From NCBI GenBank assembly GCA_037962975.1, contig CM075669.1:122900501-122964500 (forward strand): 64,000 nt of DNA. Direction: 5' to 3'. The translations under genes and the position numbers were made by a program. Below the pieces are notes generated by a model. The model was not told where the DNA came from. It worked only from the letters and a program-made list of their open reading frames with translations, and did no database searches. Source of the DNA: Clitoria ternatea (taxonomy: Eukaryota; Streptophyta; Magnoliopsida; Fabales; Fabaceae). Shown here in pieces: positions 49,871 through 62,515 of this stretch; position 1 is the stretch's first letter, and every line of letters begins with the position of its first letter.

Positions 49871-50869
49871 ATATTCAATGTTATGCCATGCCATGAATGC
49901 AAAATGCAATAATGCATATGCCAATCAACCTCGCAAGGATATCTCACCCTTTCACATAGGGATATATTTTAATTTGACATTTTTAATCAATAACGTACAA
50001 TCATTTACAAAGCCCTTCAAGGCATATCATTCATATACTTGACATCTTAATAGCCACAATATCATTCTCACATTAATCCACGCATGGAATTTAAGAAGCA
50101 TAGGAAGCATCTTAGTATGAGTCCATATATGGGAATCAATCAAGGCATGTTGATAAATATATTTCAAATACATAGCATCATATGCTAGCCAATACAATTA
50201 AATCTATATGTACAAGATTACACTTGTATCAAACACAATGGCATTGTCATCATTAATAATATAAATCACCATTAAACCAAGGGTATGTTCAACAACAATA
50301 TCCATTTTCATCTAACATCATTAATCATCATTAAATGTGTATGGCCTTATCCATTTTTTGATCATTACAGATACTATTTCGATTTCATTGAGTTATCATA
50401 ACTCATTGCCACTCAATTGTCCCCTTATTTATTTCATTATCATACAAGGTGTGTTATATAACCACAATCTTTAATTTTCATTATCAATTATGTATCACCT
50501 CAATGGTGGTGTACATTCATTTTTTCATAACATGATTTAGGCATACACATAACTTACCAAGGTCTTAAGCCATTCCCTAATCACCACTAAGGCACACCAC
50601 ACATATACCCTTAATGAATTCTCTCGTTATTACATAATGTAATGGGTTTTGGATACTAATGAGCTCCTGACAAATTTCAACTTCAAGATATAAGAAATGC
50701 TCATTTTTAGTCCTAAAAGTAGTGGGACATGTCACAAGTGTCACCCATTAGTCACAATGGTTTTGAAGAGAGTCTAAGAAGATCCAATAATTGTAAAGTA
50801 GGCTTTAGGAGCTGAAAGATGCAAGATAAACGCTCAAGGTATGAAAATTTCAATTTCACATTGATATAA

Positions 50870-51200
50870 TCGATTAGGCCAAGTGCTAATTGGTTGCCCT
50901 AACCAATTACAGAATTGGGGATAATCGATTACAGAGCTCCAGGAATTTATGTAGTGCATCAGATATTTCACCTAGTCGATTACAACAACCAATCTAATTG
51001 ACTATAAGGATTCTATTTGGTTTATAATCGATTACAACACTAAATGTAATCGGTTACCTTGGTTCCGTTTAGCTCATAATCGATTACAACTTTGAGTCTA
51101 ATCGATTATGGGACTATAATTGATTAAGTTGGTCGATTTCCTTAAAGGCAAAAGCCTTGTAATCGATTAGGCCAGGGGGACTAATCGATTACACCCTATC
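50870..51200. repeat. TAATCGATTA palindrome array in LTR E/D
   Basis: About seven exact AATCGATTA cores and several variants (TAATTGATTA, AATCGGTTA, AGTCGATTA) occur within 330 bases. The array is preceded in LTR sense by a conserved block (51210-51400) also found before the array in LTR C. Confidence 0.85.
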
Positions 51201-52196
51201 AGATTGTAGAAATTATACAAATTTTCTTAAGGAAATGAACTTCTCACTCACCTAAATCTATGCAAACGATATCGGAATGCTACCAAATTTTGACACAAGT
51301 TATAATACATGATTTGTGACACATGACCACTGGTCTCACTCAAAAATTCCTTAAAATGAGTGACTTATGCACATAAATGTGTTTTACCAATTTTGAGGAA
51401 CTTTTGTGCAACTCAAGGGCCTATTCTTAATGGAATTGGCCCGTTCCAATTCCTACAAGTCATAAACTACCTATATGGGCTATTGGAACCATCACATATC
51501 ATCAAAATCACATAAAACTATATTTGACTCTATGAGTTACTCAATTATGCATGATATCATCAACTCAACATTACAATTTTTGGACAATCCATCCATCCAT
51601 GGATTTCCATCAATAATTAAATTAGGTCCATCATAAGGGACCATTAAACATTCATCATCATTAAAATGTATCATTCTTAATAGCCATTAATTTACCATTC
51701 ATTTCATTCATCAAATTCCATTCATCTCATCATTTCAATATACATATGGCAAGGCAAGCATGAGTATCATGATATACATAAATCACTAATTATTCTACTC
51801 ATGCATTTGGAATGTAAAACTCCTCTCCTACCTTGAGGGAAGAACCGCGATTCCAATGCTCCGAATGCTCCGCCGCATTACCCGGAATACAATCTACACA
51901 ACATACATACGCATTCATACAATTAATAAGCCATATCAAGGCATTCCTCACAATTTTAAATATTTGCTAGCTTATCATAAGGCCCAATATCAACTCCTAG
52001 ACTTGCTAAAACACCAATTCATATCATTGTGTTAGGCTTCGGGAATTCCATTCCCAAAACCAAGATTCTTTAGATCTTAAAGGATCAACCAAACCCAACA
52101 ACAACAATATCACATCCCTTATCCATAATACATCCAATCATCATATAAATCATCCATTTGCCATCATTGTCACCCAAATTCATTATAAGCCCTCTT

Positions 52197-55100
52197 TGTA
52201 ACATCCCAATTTTTTTTTTAAATAGAGGGTTAATTAAGAAAATTAATATTAAATAATTATATATGGAATGATTAATGTCCCAAAATATTGGAAATAATAA
52301 ATTAAGGTTTTTGGGGACTGTTGGTGATTTATGGAGACCGGATAAGCTGAAAATAAGCCAGGTTGAGATATGAGTATCGGACCAAGGATCTCTGATTGAG
52401 ATGATATTGCTCAGGATTGATAAGAATAATATTGGGAGTCCGAATATATACTCGGAATAATTTTTAGATAAAGTATTGAGCCCAAATAAAGATCCTGTTT
52501 GTCATATACGATGAATCTTTTAATGAAAAGGTTAAAATAGAACACAAAGCTCCATTTCCCCTTGGCATTTCACGTGAGTTTGCTGAGTGAAAAGGAGAAT
52601 ACCTTTCTTCTCTTTTCCTTCTCTATTCCCTTCTTCATTCTTCTTCTTCTTTTCCTTCCAAAACCCTAAGCCAAAAGGTGACACATTCCCCTTCTATTTC
52701 ATTTTTGTTAGAGCTTGGAGGGAGGCCATTGAAGCTAAATTCATCTTCCTCTTCTTCTCCATTTTCGTGTAGCCTCTTCCCCCTTCTTGAACCCATTTCA
52801 TTTTGGGGTGTGAGGTAAGATATACTCACCATTTTGTTGAGGTTTTTGCCATGTATATGTGTTATTATGCCTTGGGGGAGCAATGCATGTGAATGGGTGT
52901 TAAAGGAGAGCATTTAATGCATAAACCCTAGAGTGGGTTGTCATAAATGCATAGTTTAAGAGAAATAAATAGGGTAGATGCATTTATGTTGGAAAAAGAT
53001 GATGAAAGATGATGCATTAATGAGGGGTTGGGTTTTGGTGGAAACCCTAGCTATGAGAAATTAGGGGAAAGTGAATAATGTTGGTTCAAGAGTGTATTTT
53101 AAGAGGGAATGCATGTCATTGATGGGTATAGGTGTTGATAAATGAAATTCTGTGAATGTTGGGTTATTATTGTTGGTAACCCTTGAATTTAATGAATGTG
53201 GCTTAATGGGAAGGAATTCCCGAAGCCAAATAAATGGTGGAAAGTAATGCCTATAACATGTTTTATACATGTTATGAAATTGTAGATGTGCTTATGGTTA
53301 ATTAGAGTTAAGTTGTGATTCGAATAATTGATTGATTTGGGATTCTATGTGTATGTTAATGTAGGATCCATTCCGAACGACGAGGCGGGAATGTCGAATC
53401 AATCGGAATTCTTCTCTTGAGGTAGGAGAGGAGTCTTTGTGTTCTAAATGCATGAATTTGAATGGTATGTCATTGCCATATATGTTGATATGCATGTTTT
53501 CCTTGCTTGAATTGCTATGGGAATTGTAATGTTATGTATGATATTGGTGATGTGGTTAGGCAACATGCTTTGGTGCATTTAGAATAATCATGGTGTGCTA
53601 TATCACATGGTGGATTGTTTGATAATATGATGTTGTATTCTTGTCCACCATAAATGTGAAATAAATGTTGATGATGTTTGATTGAGAATGAGTGTGAATG
53701 TATAGCATACCTCGTATGATAGTGAAAGATTGATGTCATTATGTTCATGATGGAATTGAATGATATGAATAAAACAATAATGAGAATGCCACATAAAAGT
53801 TTAAACTAATGATATTAACTAACAATAATAGATCCACTAAAAACCTTGTAGTGATGTTGGTGATGGTGATGATGATGATGCACAATGAGTGGCATGTATA
53901 GGATGCATAGAGTGAGAAATACATATGATTGGCATTTGCATCCATGGCATACTGCATAGCTGCCGGTGTTGGAATTTTAGGGGATTCCCCCGATTAGCCA
54001 AGTGGGAGGGCAGCTCTGTGCATGAGCAATTTGTATTTCCCCTGTGACTCGGTGTATAAGTCATGAAGCTGCCCATGTTGTGCTACACGGAGCCACATGT
54101 GGTTGACCCTTGTGAGGGGTGGCTCTTGATGAGCAGGTGTCCCCGGTGGTCCTTAGGATCACAGCTGCCATGATATAACTCATGGTTGGCCCACAACACC
54201 ATATGTCGAATATGTTGTATGCTGCGGTCATGGTGAAAATGACCAGGTGTTGCAAGATGGGCGATGCGGTTTGGTACCAGTAAAATATTTGGTGATATGC
54301 ATGCAAATTTAAGAATAAGTGTACACATTTTACTACTACAGTAGTGGTATGACTAGATGATCATACTTGAGTCCCACAATTGGTGTTTATTTTTCCCACA
54401 GTCAGATCTGTAATTGTTGAAATATTCCATCGTGCATATGAATTAGCTTAAGAGCATTTGCATATAGCAAGGAAGTATGCCAAAGGTGATGATATATGGT
54501 GAGGGTTGTGGTGAGAATGAAGAAATGTGAGTAAGACAACATAAAACATGTGAATACCAAATAATAATGTGAGAAGGATGATGAATTGTATGATAGTACA
54601 AATGTGTGAAGGACTAGATGATGTATGTGATTTTATGCTTGCTTGTTTTACAAATATGATTGCATTTATGATCATAGATGATGATGAGTTATATGCTAAT
54701 GCAGTATATGTGTTGTGATACATATGCACATGATCATATGGTATTCATATTCAGCCTTTTGGAATGTATGACTCACTCTCCCATGTTGTCCATTTTTAGT
54801 CTTGTGATGCAGGGTCTCTCATGGGTGAAGTGAAACTTTTAAAGTAGATTTTGTGATGGGAGGTAAATAGGTGTATAGGAAGTGCCTTGGCCGGCAAACA
54901 GTTGATTTTGTGAAGCCACATTAAGAATTATGTCCATTGTAATTAGGATGATATATATTGATTTTGTAGGTCATGTGTGAAAATTGGAACTTACATATAC
55001 GCCCAATTTTTGGTTATGACCTTGGTTATGTATCATGTTAATGTGTGAATGTTTGAACTTTGCTCAATTTGATGAACAAATGATAAGAATCATGAATGAT

Positions 55101-56149
55101 GATTTTATGTGATGCATAGTTGAAGATTTTCATGATTGTCATGCACAAGTAAGGAACTAGTAGGGGTAAATTTTGAATTATGAAGTTTTGGGGTGATATG
55201 ATGAGTCCATTAGCTTAAACATGTTAAATGTGGTTTGTGGAAAAAGGAATGGTCCAATTTTATAGAGAAATGACCTCTACGTTGCCTCTAAATGCCTTGA
55301 AATGAGCCAAATACGCTTATGCACATAAATTCCTTGTTTCTAGGAATTTTTGAGTGTGGCCAGTGGCCACATGTCACAAATGGTGTATTATAACTTGTGT
55401 CAAAATTTGGTAGCATTCTAATATCATTTGCATAGGTTTTGGTGTGTGAGAAGTCCATCTTTCTCTCAAACTTGCATAATTTCTGCATAATGATAGGGTG
55501 TAATCGATTAGCTCCCCTGACCTAATCGATTACAAGGCCCCTGTCTTTAAGGTAATCGATTACATTAAGTGTCGTAATCAATTATGAACCAACCCGGAGC
55601 CTTGTAGTCGATTAGATTGATCCTTGTAATCGAATAGGTGAAATACCTGATGCATTATATAAATTCCAGGAGCCCTGTAATTGATTATACCCAACTCTAT
55701 AATCGATTAGTGCAGATTCTAGCAACTTGGTAATCGATTAGAATTAACATTATAATCGATTATGGACCCAACAGAAACAATGTAATCAATTATTCTAAGT
55801 GTTGTAATTGATTAGGTGAAATCCCTGATTCAATATACCATTCCAGAAGCTCTATAATCGATTACACCTTGATCTATAATCGATTATGGTATTGTAATCG
55901 ATTATCTCATGCCCTGTAATCAATCAGGGCCTTTGATTTGTACATGGATTAATTGACTATATCAATCAGAGATCAAAATGGTACTACTTGGATATATCTT
56001 GCGTACTCTGATACCTTCTCATATCTTTATATATGAGATAGGTTTATATAGATCTAGGGTATTGACCTAAGCTCTCCATCATACTTCTTCGTAGAATTAT
56101 TTCTTTGTAAAACGCAAAAATTTTTCCCGTATTTGTCTTGGGCGTCTCA
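52197..56149 (+). mobile_element. Solo LTR C (3,953 bp) nested in LTR E/D
   Basis: It is bounded by TGTAACATCCC and GGGCGTCTCA and flanked by a perfect duplication CTCTT (52192-52196 and 56150-56154). Its first 400 bases align with the start of LTR E/D read from 57595 on the minus strand, so C and E/D are related. In order it has a short U3, a pyrimidine-rich leader (52600-52800), a donor-like GAG|GTAAGA (intron start 52815) and a CTCAC block (54770). Candidate acceptors TTTTTAG (54798-54799) and GATGCAG (54811-54812) and a TAATCGATTA array (55500-55930) follow. Confidence 0.95.
55500..55930. repeat. TAATCGATTA palindrome array in LTR C
   Basis: About nine exact AATCGATTA cores and seven variants lie in 430 bases. 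Most variants differ only in the central CG (TAATTGATTA, TAATCAATTA), as expected from decay of a methylated CpG. The array sits at the 3' end of the LTR. Confidence 0.88.
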
Positions 56150-56154
56150 CTCTT

Positions 56155-57595
56155 AGCTTCACTCAAGGCCATCAACAATTCACAAATGTCAAGTGACACA
56201 CATCCTGGCCTAAGGCCTCATCAAATCCTCATCTTAACTCATCTATTCATCATCAATGGTTATCCACCATCATCACTATCATTATCATCACCATAAACAA
56301 CAACACCCCACTTTAAACATCACATATTCATTCTCAAACTCAATCCTTCTAACCACAACATATATAGTCCCAAATCTTGAGATTAGGATTCCATCAAAAT
56401 CCAATAACCATCATTTTCTCATATACCTAATTCTAATCTCCCTTATGATAATATAGTATTCCAACATCAATCAACAACCTCAATTACCAAAACTTAAACA
56501 TTATACCTCAACTCATCAACAACAATAAGAAATGCCCATCATTCCAAACATTATTTCTACACACAAAAGTTATCCCTATGACAATAAATCATTACTTCCT
56601 CAATTTTTTTGCCAAAAGCCCCAATTCCTAAAATTACGATTTTCCTCAAACTTCAACAACCATTTCTAATAACCATCAATCTCCATCATTAACAACATTC
56701 ACATACAAAATATCATTGGTTTACACTTAAAATAATTTCTCACAACATCATCACTCATTTCCCCTAATTCCTAAGGTTAGGGTTCCATTAAAACCTAACA
56801 ATCATCATCTTTCACCTCCAATAATGGGATTTTCGTATACCCCATTATACCCACTCAAAAACATATATTAATCACATCCCACCTTTGGGTTTTGCATGAA
56901 AATGACTCCCATTCCATAACCCATACATATAACACTCTCCCAATCAAATAAAAATCAAAACCAATGGCATAAGCTCAAAGAAAATGGAAAGAAACTTACT
57001 TCCACCAATAAACAACAATGAACTCCGAAATTTAAGGAAGGGAAGGGAGGAAAGCTTCAAGCCATTGTGTCCCCTTCATGGTCCAAGGTGAAAACGAAAA
57101 TGGAGAGGGGGATATGTACAAAACCTCCTCTAGGTTTTTGAGGAGGAGGAGGAGGAGGAGAAGAAGAGAGTGAGTAATGAGAGAAGAGCAAAGTGTGTTT
57201 GCCCTTGGAGAGAAGTGTCGTGAGATAGAGAGTGCAAAATTAGGTTTTTCATTTAAATTCTTAACTTACCACTTAAACTTCTCCATTTTATAATAAACAG
57301 GATCTCCGTTCGGGCTCAATACTAAATCCAAAAATTATTCCGATTATATATTCAGACTCCCAATAATATTCTTAACAGCCCTGACCAATAACACCTCAAT
57401 CGGAGATACTTGGTCTGACACCCATATTTTAACCGGGTACAATTTTAACTCTTAAAGCCTCAATAAATTATAAATAATCCTCATAATTCTCAATTTTATT
57501 ATTTCAACATTTTTGGGACATTTATTAACTTATTTATAATTATTTACCATTTATCTCTCTCAATTAATTATTTTTATAAATTTTGGGATGTCACA
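56155..57595 (-). repeat. LTR E/D, right part (U3 and leader)
   Basis: It ends GGGATGTCACA followed by GTGGT. Read on the minus strand it is U3, then a leader with a (GGA)n/(TCC)n tract (57134-57160), and a donor-like GGAA|GTAAGT (intron start 56999). It joins the left part once LTR C is removed; total E/D length is about 5.35 kb. Confidence 0.93.
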
Positions 57596-57600
57596 GTGGT

Positions 57601-58172
57601 AACCAGTGCGGCTGGAGTCCTTTCAAGTTCTCTTCCAACATCAACCATGGTACATGGACCGTAGTCCATCCTCATCAATATAGATCCACCCTCACGCCCT
57701 AGGAGTGGTAACATTGCCAGAACTTACGCTACATCGCCATAGAAACCTGTCGTATGAGTCAAGATATCCTCAGGCTTTCCACAACTATTCGACACCAGGT
57801 GCTACACTAGGTCACTTAGAGGACTAAACCTGAGGTTACCCCCAAGGTTCCCTATCCCGGAACCGCAACGCTTGGTTCTCCAATGTACCCCTCACTGTAA
57901 TGCAACTGGCCATGAATTTCACACTTCTCAACAGTAATGCAAAATGATGCATGAATTTCGTTATTTCTTTCTTAATCTCTTTTTTTTCAACACACCTAGT
58001 CATCGGGTAAGGTCTTTACATTAATGGGTTGTTGTCCTTGAGAGCACACCTTTCTACTCTTTATTTTGTTTCAAACTCATCTTTATACTTATTCTGCAAA
58101 ACACTAAAATCATGGAAAATGGATCCCAATAAATTTAGTCACCCCTTTTTCTTTAAACTCTTTCAGGATAGA

Positions 58173-58205
<33 letters not shown>

Positions 58206-61200
58206 TAAGAGAAATTCTGTAAAAGATTGATTTAATTTTGTAAATTTAAAAGTTTCAACTCAATATCACTTGTCCAACAAATCCTATACTTTATAATAAA
58301 TAATGAAAATATTAACATTGTTCTGAAATAGAAATTATATTTTAAAATTTCTAACACACCCAGTTCTTTACTTTTGTTAATTATCCTCAAAATGAAGGAC
58401 AATACCCATTACGCACTTGCACCTTCTCCTGCTTCCACATGTTCACAGCAATACATTAATCATCAGCTACAAGGTTAAGGGTGTTATATCCATCCTTTAC
58501 TTAATTCCTAAGATTCTTAACTTCAGTCACACCTTTATCACGTTTACGTTGAACGGACCTTACCGGGACCTCTGGTTCATTCTTCATTACCACTTCCCAT
58601 CAATCAATTTATCATTCCTTCTTTCACAGAGTTCTCAAATAAATCTTAATTCACACACAATATCCTTCATACATCAAGTCTCATCAAAATCCCATAGAAA
58701 ACCATTAAGCAATACAACACATCTCATGATCATTTATTTATCATCATTCATTTTTGCTCAACACAATTAAGCCACACCAGAACATTGTTTCACATATCCA
58801 TTCTCTTATCAAACTATTCACCATTTACATCAATTATAGTCAACTAAGTGCATAAATCCATGTAAGTAATCAAGTCACTGGTCACACACATTAATCAGAA
58901 CCATCATTCAACATCAAACAGTATTTCAACACTTAACATAATCATATTAAACACTTGTCTCCTTTTCTCCACTATTACTCTTTATGTCCGAAAAAAATCT
59001 TAAACTTACTTAGATTAATCAGATTAATTTGTGGAATTTAACTAAGTTATCGGACCCCGTTTTCTTTAAATTTTCAACGTGACTGACCACAACCCATCTT
59101 TTAGTCATTTTCATAGTCAAACTTTAGTTTTTAGTTACTAGCCTTATCTGTCAATTTACCTAGCAAATATTTATTCCAATTAAATTAATTACTAAATTCT
59201 TCATTATTTTCTATCTAGAACCTAAAAATTCCTTATGCGCTCTTTCCCTATTTTCGAAAGAAATCAAATTTTCATTTTTCTCTTGTATCTATTTTCTTCA
59301 CTTAGTACTCCTTAACTAATTGTTCCTAATATCTTAAAAATATGATTTTAAAAAAAAATCTCCTTAAGAAATGATCATAGGGCTATTTTTTTATAAACTC
59401 TTTGGTTTTAGTCACAATTTATTTAGTCCACCAAGAACTCCACGTGAATTCATCTTAAAATTAGGATATTTATAGCAATTTAATTAAGGCATCTTAGTAT
59501 TATTTTAACACCCATAAAATCTTGGTTTTAACACCCTAAATTCTAACTTTTTTACACCTGCTGTTTCCTATCTTTTACACTTGCTGTTTTAGACTTTTGG
59601 CACCTGTTTTGAGCAGCTTTTAACACTGGTTCTTAATAGCTTTTAAATACTTGTTTTTGATGGTTATTATACCTATTTTGACAGCTTTTGACATCATTAA
59701 AGTTTTATTAATTCTTACACTTCATACAACTAGTATTTTCTAAAATACTCATTCCAATATATCACACAGTCATTGTTAAAATTTATAACACACAATTTCA
59801 ACCTTCTTTAAATCACTTAAAATAATTTCTTTATATATATCAATTATACATTTTAAAATATTCTTGCCTACAAAACATTTATCCAATAGATCATTATATC
59901 CCATTATTTAATATAAACTTGTCACCCAACATCTTTCAAACTCAAAAATCCTTATATCTTTATTCATACCTCAGTCACAAATTTTCAAAAATTTTCAAGT
60001 TATCAAAGCACCAAACGGCAACATACACACACCTTAGCGAATACATACTCATGATCATCCACAATCTTATTAAAACTTCATCAAACAAATAATTTTCAGC
60101 TCATGATAAGGTTATGTACCCTAAGCTACTCTGTCACCATACACACATGCAAGCACCCAAAATTTCTTAATTATCCTAGATCATTACCTCTTTTATTAAC
60201 TATGCATTTTGAACATCAAAGCAGCTATATGGTTACCAAAGGCCTTACAACCATAAGCCTCTTAACCACCTAAAATTTCAAATTTCCAAAAGTACTAACT
60301 TGTAACATATTTATGCACTTCAATTCCATCACCATTTCTAACATGCATGCACCAACAATACCATAGCCACACCTTCAAGTTCACGTAATCCATATGCAAG
60401 GGTACAATAACACATTTTAATATCTCAAACATACCACATATAGGGTGGATCAAGGTTTAGTGGGAGGATCCCCCTTTACCTCATGTCCTAGCCGCGAGTT
60501 TGAGAGAGGAAAAAAAGAGCTCCTTGCTTTGCTTTGCTTTTGGTACCAAGAAAGGGAAACAAAGCTTCAAAATTTAGAATAGGGTTTCAAATATGGAGAA
60601 GGAGATATATATGGCCATTGATGATCATTTGGAGTTTGGAAATGGGGACATGCAATGAAAAGCTCACTCTCAGGTTTCACCTTACAAGAGAAGAAAAGCT
60701 ATCTTTTTAGATGGTCTTGGAAGAAGAGAGTGGCAGCCACGGTGAAGAGGAGAGTGGTGGTGTTACTCGTAAGGAGAAGAAGAGAAATTGAGGAGGTGAT
60801 GGCTTTAAAAATGGTGTGGTCGTAAGATGGTGCCCGCGCAAGAGAAAGGAGAATGATGTGATGTTTTATTGAGAGAGGAAGGAGAATATGTGATTTTTGT
60901 TTAGCTTGGGCAAGAGAAAATTGAGAAGGAATTGTGAAAATGCGTAAGTAATGAGAGTGATGTGATGTTTTATTGAGAGAGGTTGCACTGAGTGAAGCAA
61001 GGAAATATGGGAAATTGGCACTTGAAATCATAACAAGATTAAATTGTAAGTAGCATGTCATGGAGCATAAAAATCAATTTATCAAGATTTGGTTCAACAT
61101 TATTTTAGAAAGACACAAAAATTTAATTAATTACAAGGTACAAATCTGATGGTAGAAAGGGTACAAGACCACGAAATTTATAATTAATTCTAAGGTAAGA

Positions 61201-62439
61201 ATTGAGAAAAATGTCCAACATTAAAGTTGTAGATTACATTTTTCCCTTTCAAATGAGCTCAAGAACACGAAAGTTAGATAATGGACAAAGGAAATATGAC
61301 CAAAATATGAAAGGCTATTTGAATCAGACTAGAATCAGGTGTAACAATCTTATTTTAAAAACTGGGATGGAATGGCTAGGAATTTGAAAAAATGATCAAC
61401 TACAAAGACTTAGATCTTTTATTCCTCTTCGAAACAAGTTATGGTACAAAATATTTTGATGTTGGATGAGAGAGATATGCCATAAACACTGGAAGCTATC
61501 TAGTGCTGAAACAAACTAACAGGTCAGTATTTTGGAATTAAAACTAGGAAAAATTTACAAGGAATTAAATTCCAAGGTCTTTATCAAAGTTTTAGATATT
61601 GAATAAATAAAACTACAGAAAATAACGGATCAATTTCGGTGACGAATGAAGAAACTGTGACCAAAACACTAACAAGTGCACAATTAAATCAAGGAATTAA
61701 TTAGATGCAACTTAATTTTCAACCTGGGCCAAATGCACATGGAATCAAGTTTAGGGCTCAAGATCATTATTATAGAGGGTTTTGATACGGAATTGTAGAA
61801 ACTTAAACCAAGGCTTTCTGACATCGGAAGAAAAAGTTGCGTCAAAAACAAGTTAACAAATGCAAGATTCAATATTCAAGTTAAGGGCTAAGGTCAAAAT
61901 AAATTAGTTGGGGTTTAATTTGACTTCCATAAAATTTAGAAACATGCACTAAAGGTATAATCAATTAAATATCAGAGGCTCTGAACATCCATTCCATTCT
62001 CAAGGCATTAGACAATTTTGTTGCTTCGTTTAGTTCTCGGTTCTGCTTCCGATGAAATTTCTCGACGAGCATATCTTCGGGTATTTTCTTTTATTATTAA
62101 AGAATTTTATCACTAATATTTCCCTTATCTTTCTCAATTAATTACCCAGATAATCTCTAATTGATCATCTCTTATCTCACTTCATCTTCCTTAATTCACT
62201 TAATCACTAAACATATCTCTTATATTCACATCCTAAAATTCATTATTAACACAAATCTATCAATTTACCACATCACATCAAATTTGCCCTCACAAATATC
62301 ATATGTAAACTAGTTGAAGCCCACAAAATATCAATATTAGGTAAAGTATCACTAGCCGCAGCCATAAACACAAACAAGCACATCACAAATCATCACATAT
62401 GGCCCTATAGGCCTGCCCCAAAAAGGTCGGGATGTTACA
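57601..62439 (-). repeat. LTR F, right part (U3, leader and start of the intron-like stretch)
   Basis: It ends CGGGATGTTACA. On the minus strand it has U3 with ATGAAGA-type repeats, a leader (about 60800-60490) and a donor-like GAG|GTAAAG (intron start 60479). A long AT-rich stretch with a (TA)n run at about 58173-58199 follows, then a GC-rich block (57640-57900) similar in place to 43400-43640 of LTR B. The whole LTR F is about 6.47 kb without its insertions. ORFs here (for example 60699-61061, 58417-58770) show no family resemblance. Confidence 0.83.
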
Positions 62440-62444
62440 TATAT

Positions 62445-62515
62445 AAATTTATGGAAATCACACATATTGCCAAAACTGAGGTTAAACAAGGTTTTCATAC
62501 CATTTATAGTAGAAT
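62445..62515 (-). repeat. LTR G, right fragment
   Basis: This is the short stretch between the target duplication of LTR F and the start of LTR H. It is assigned to G only by position. Confidence 0.4.

Larger units (their letters stand above)
48289..52196 (-). repeat. LTR E/D, left part
   Basis: It starts TGTAACACCTCTGG after GTGGT (48284-48288), duplicated at 57596-57600. It is interrupted at 52197 by LTR C. It holds the acceptor-like block (CTCACT..TTTTTAG, about 49060-49040), degenerate GATCGCAACCAC repeats (49430-49870), a TAATCGATTA array (50870-51200) and blocks similar to LTR C. Confidence 0.93.

Noticed and set aside
52587..52772. 61-codon ORF with Phe/Ser-rich translation (also 14619-14837 and 21025-21243)
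   Set aside because: These lie in the C/T-rich leaders of LTRs and reflect composition; similarity between 14619-14837 and 21025-21243 is simply LTR identity.
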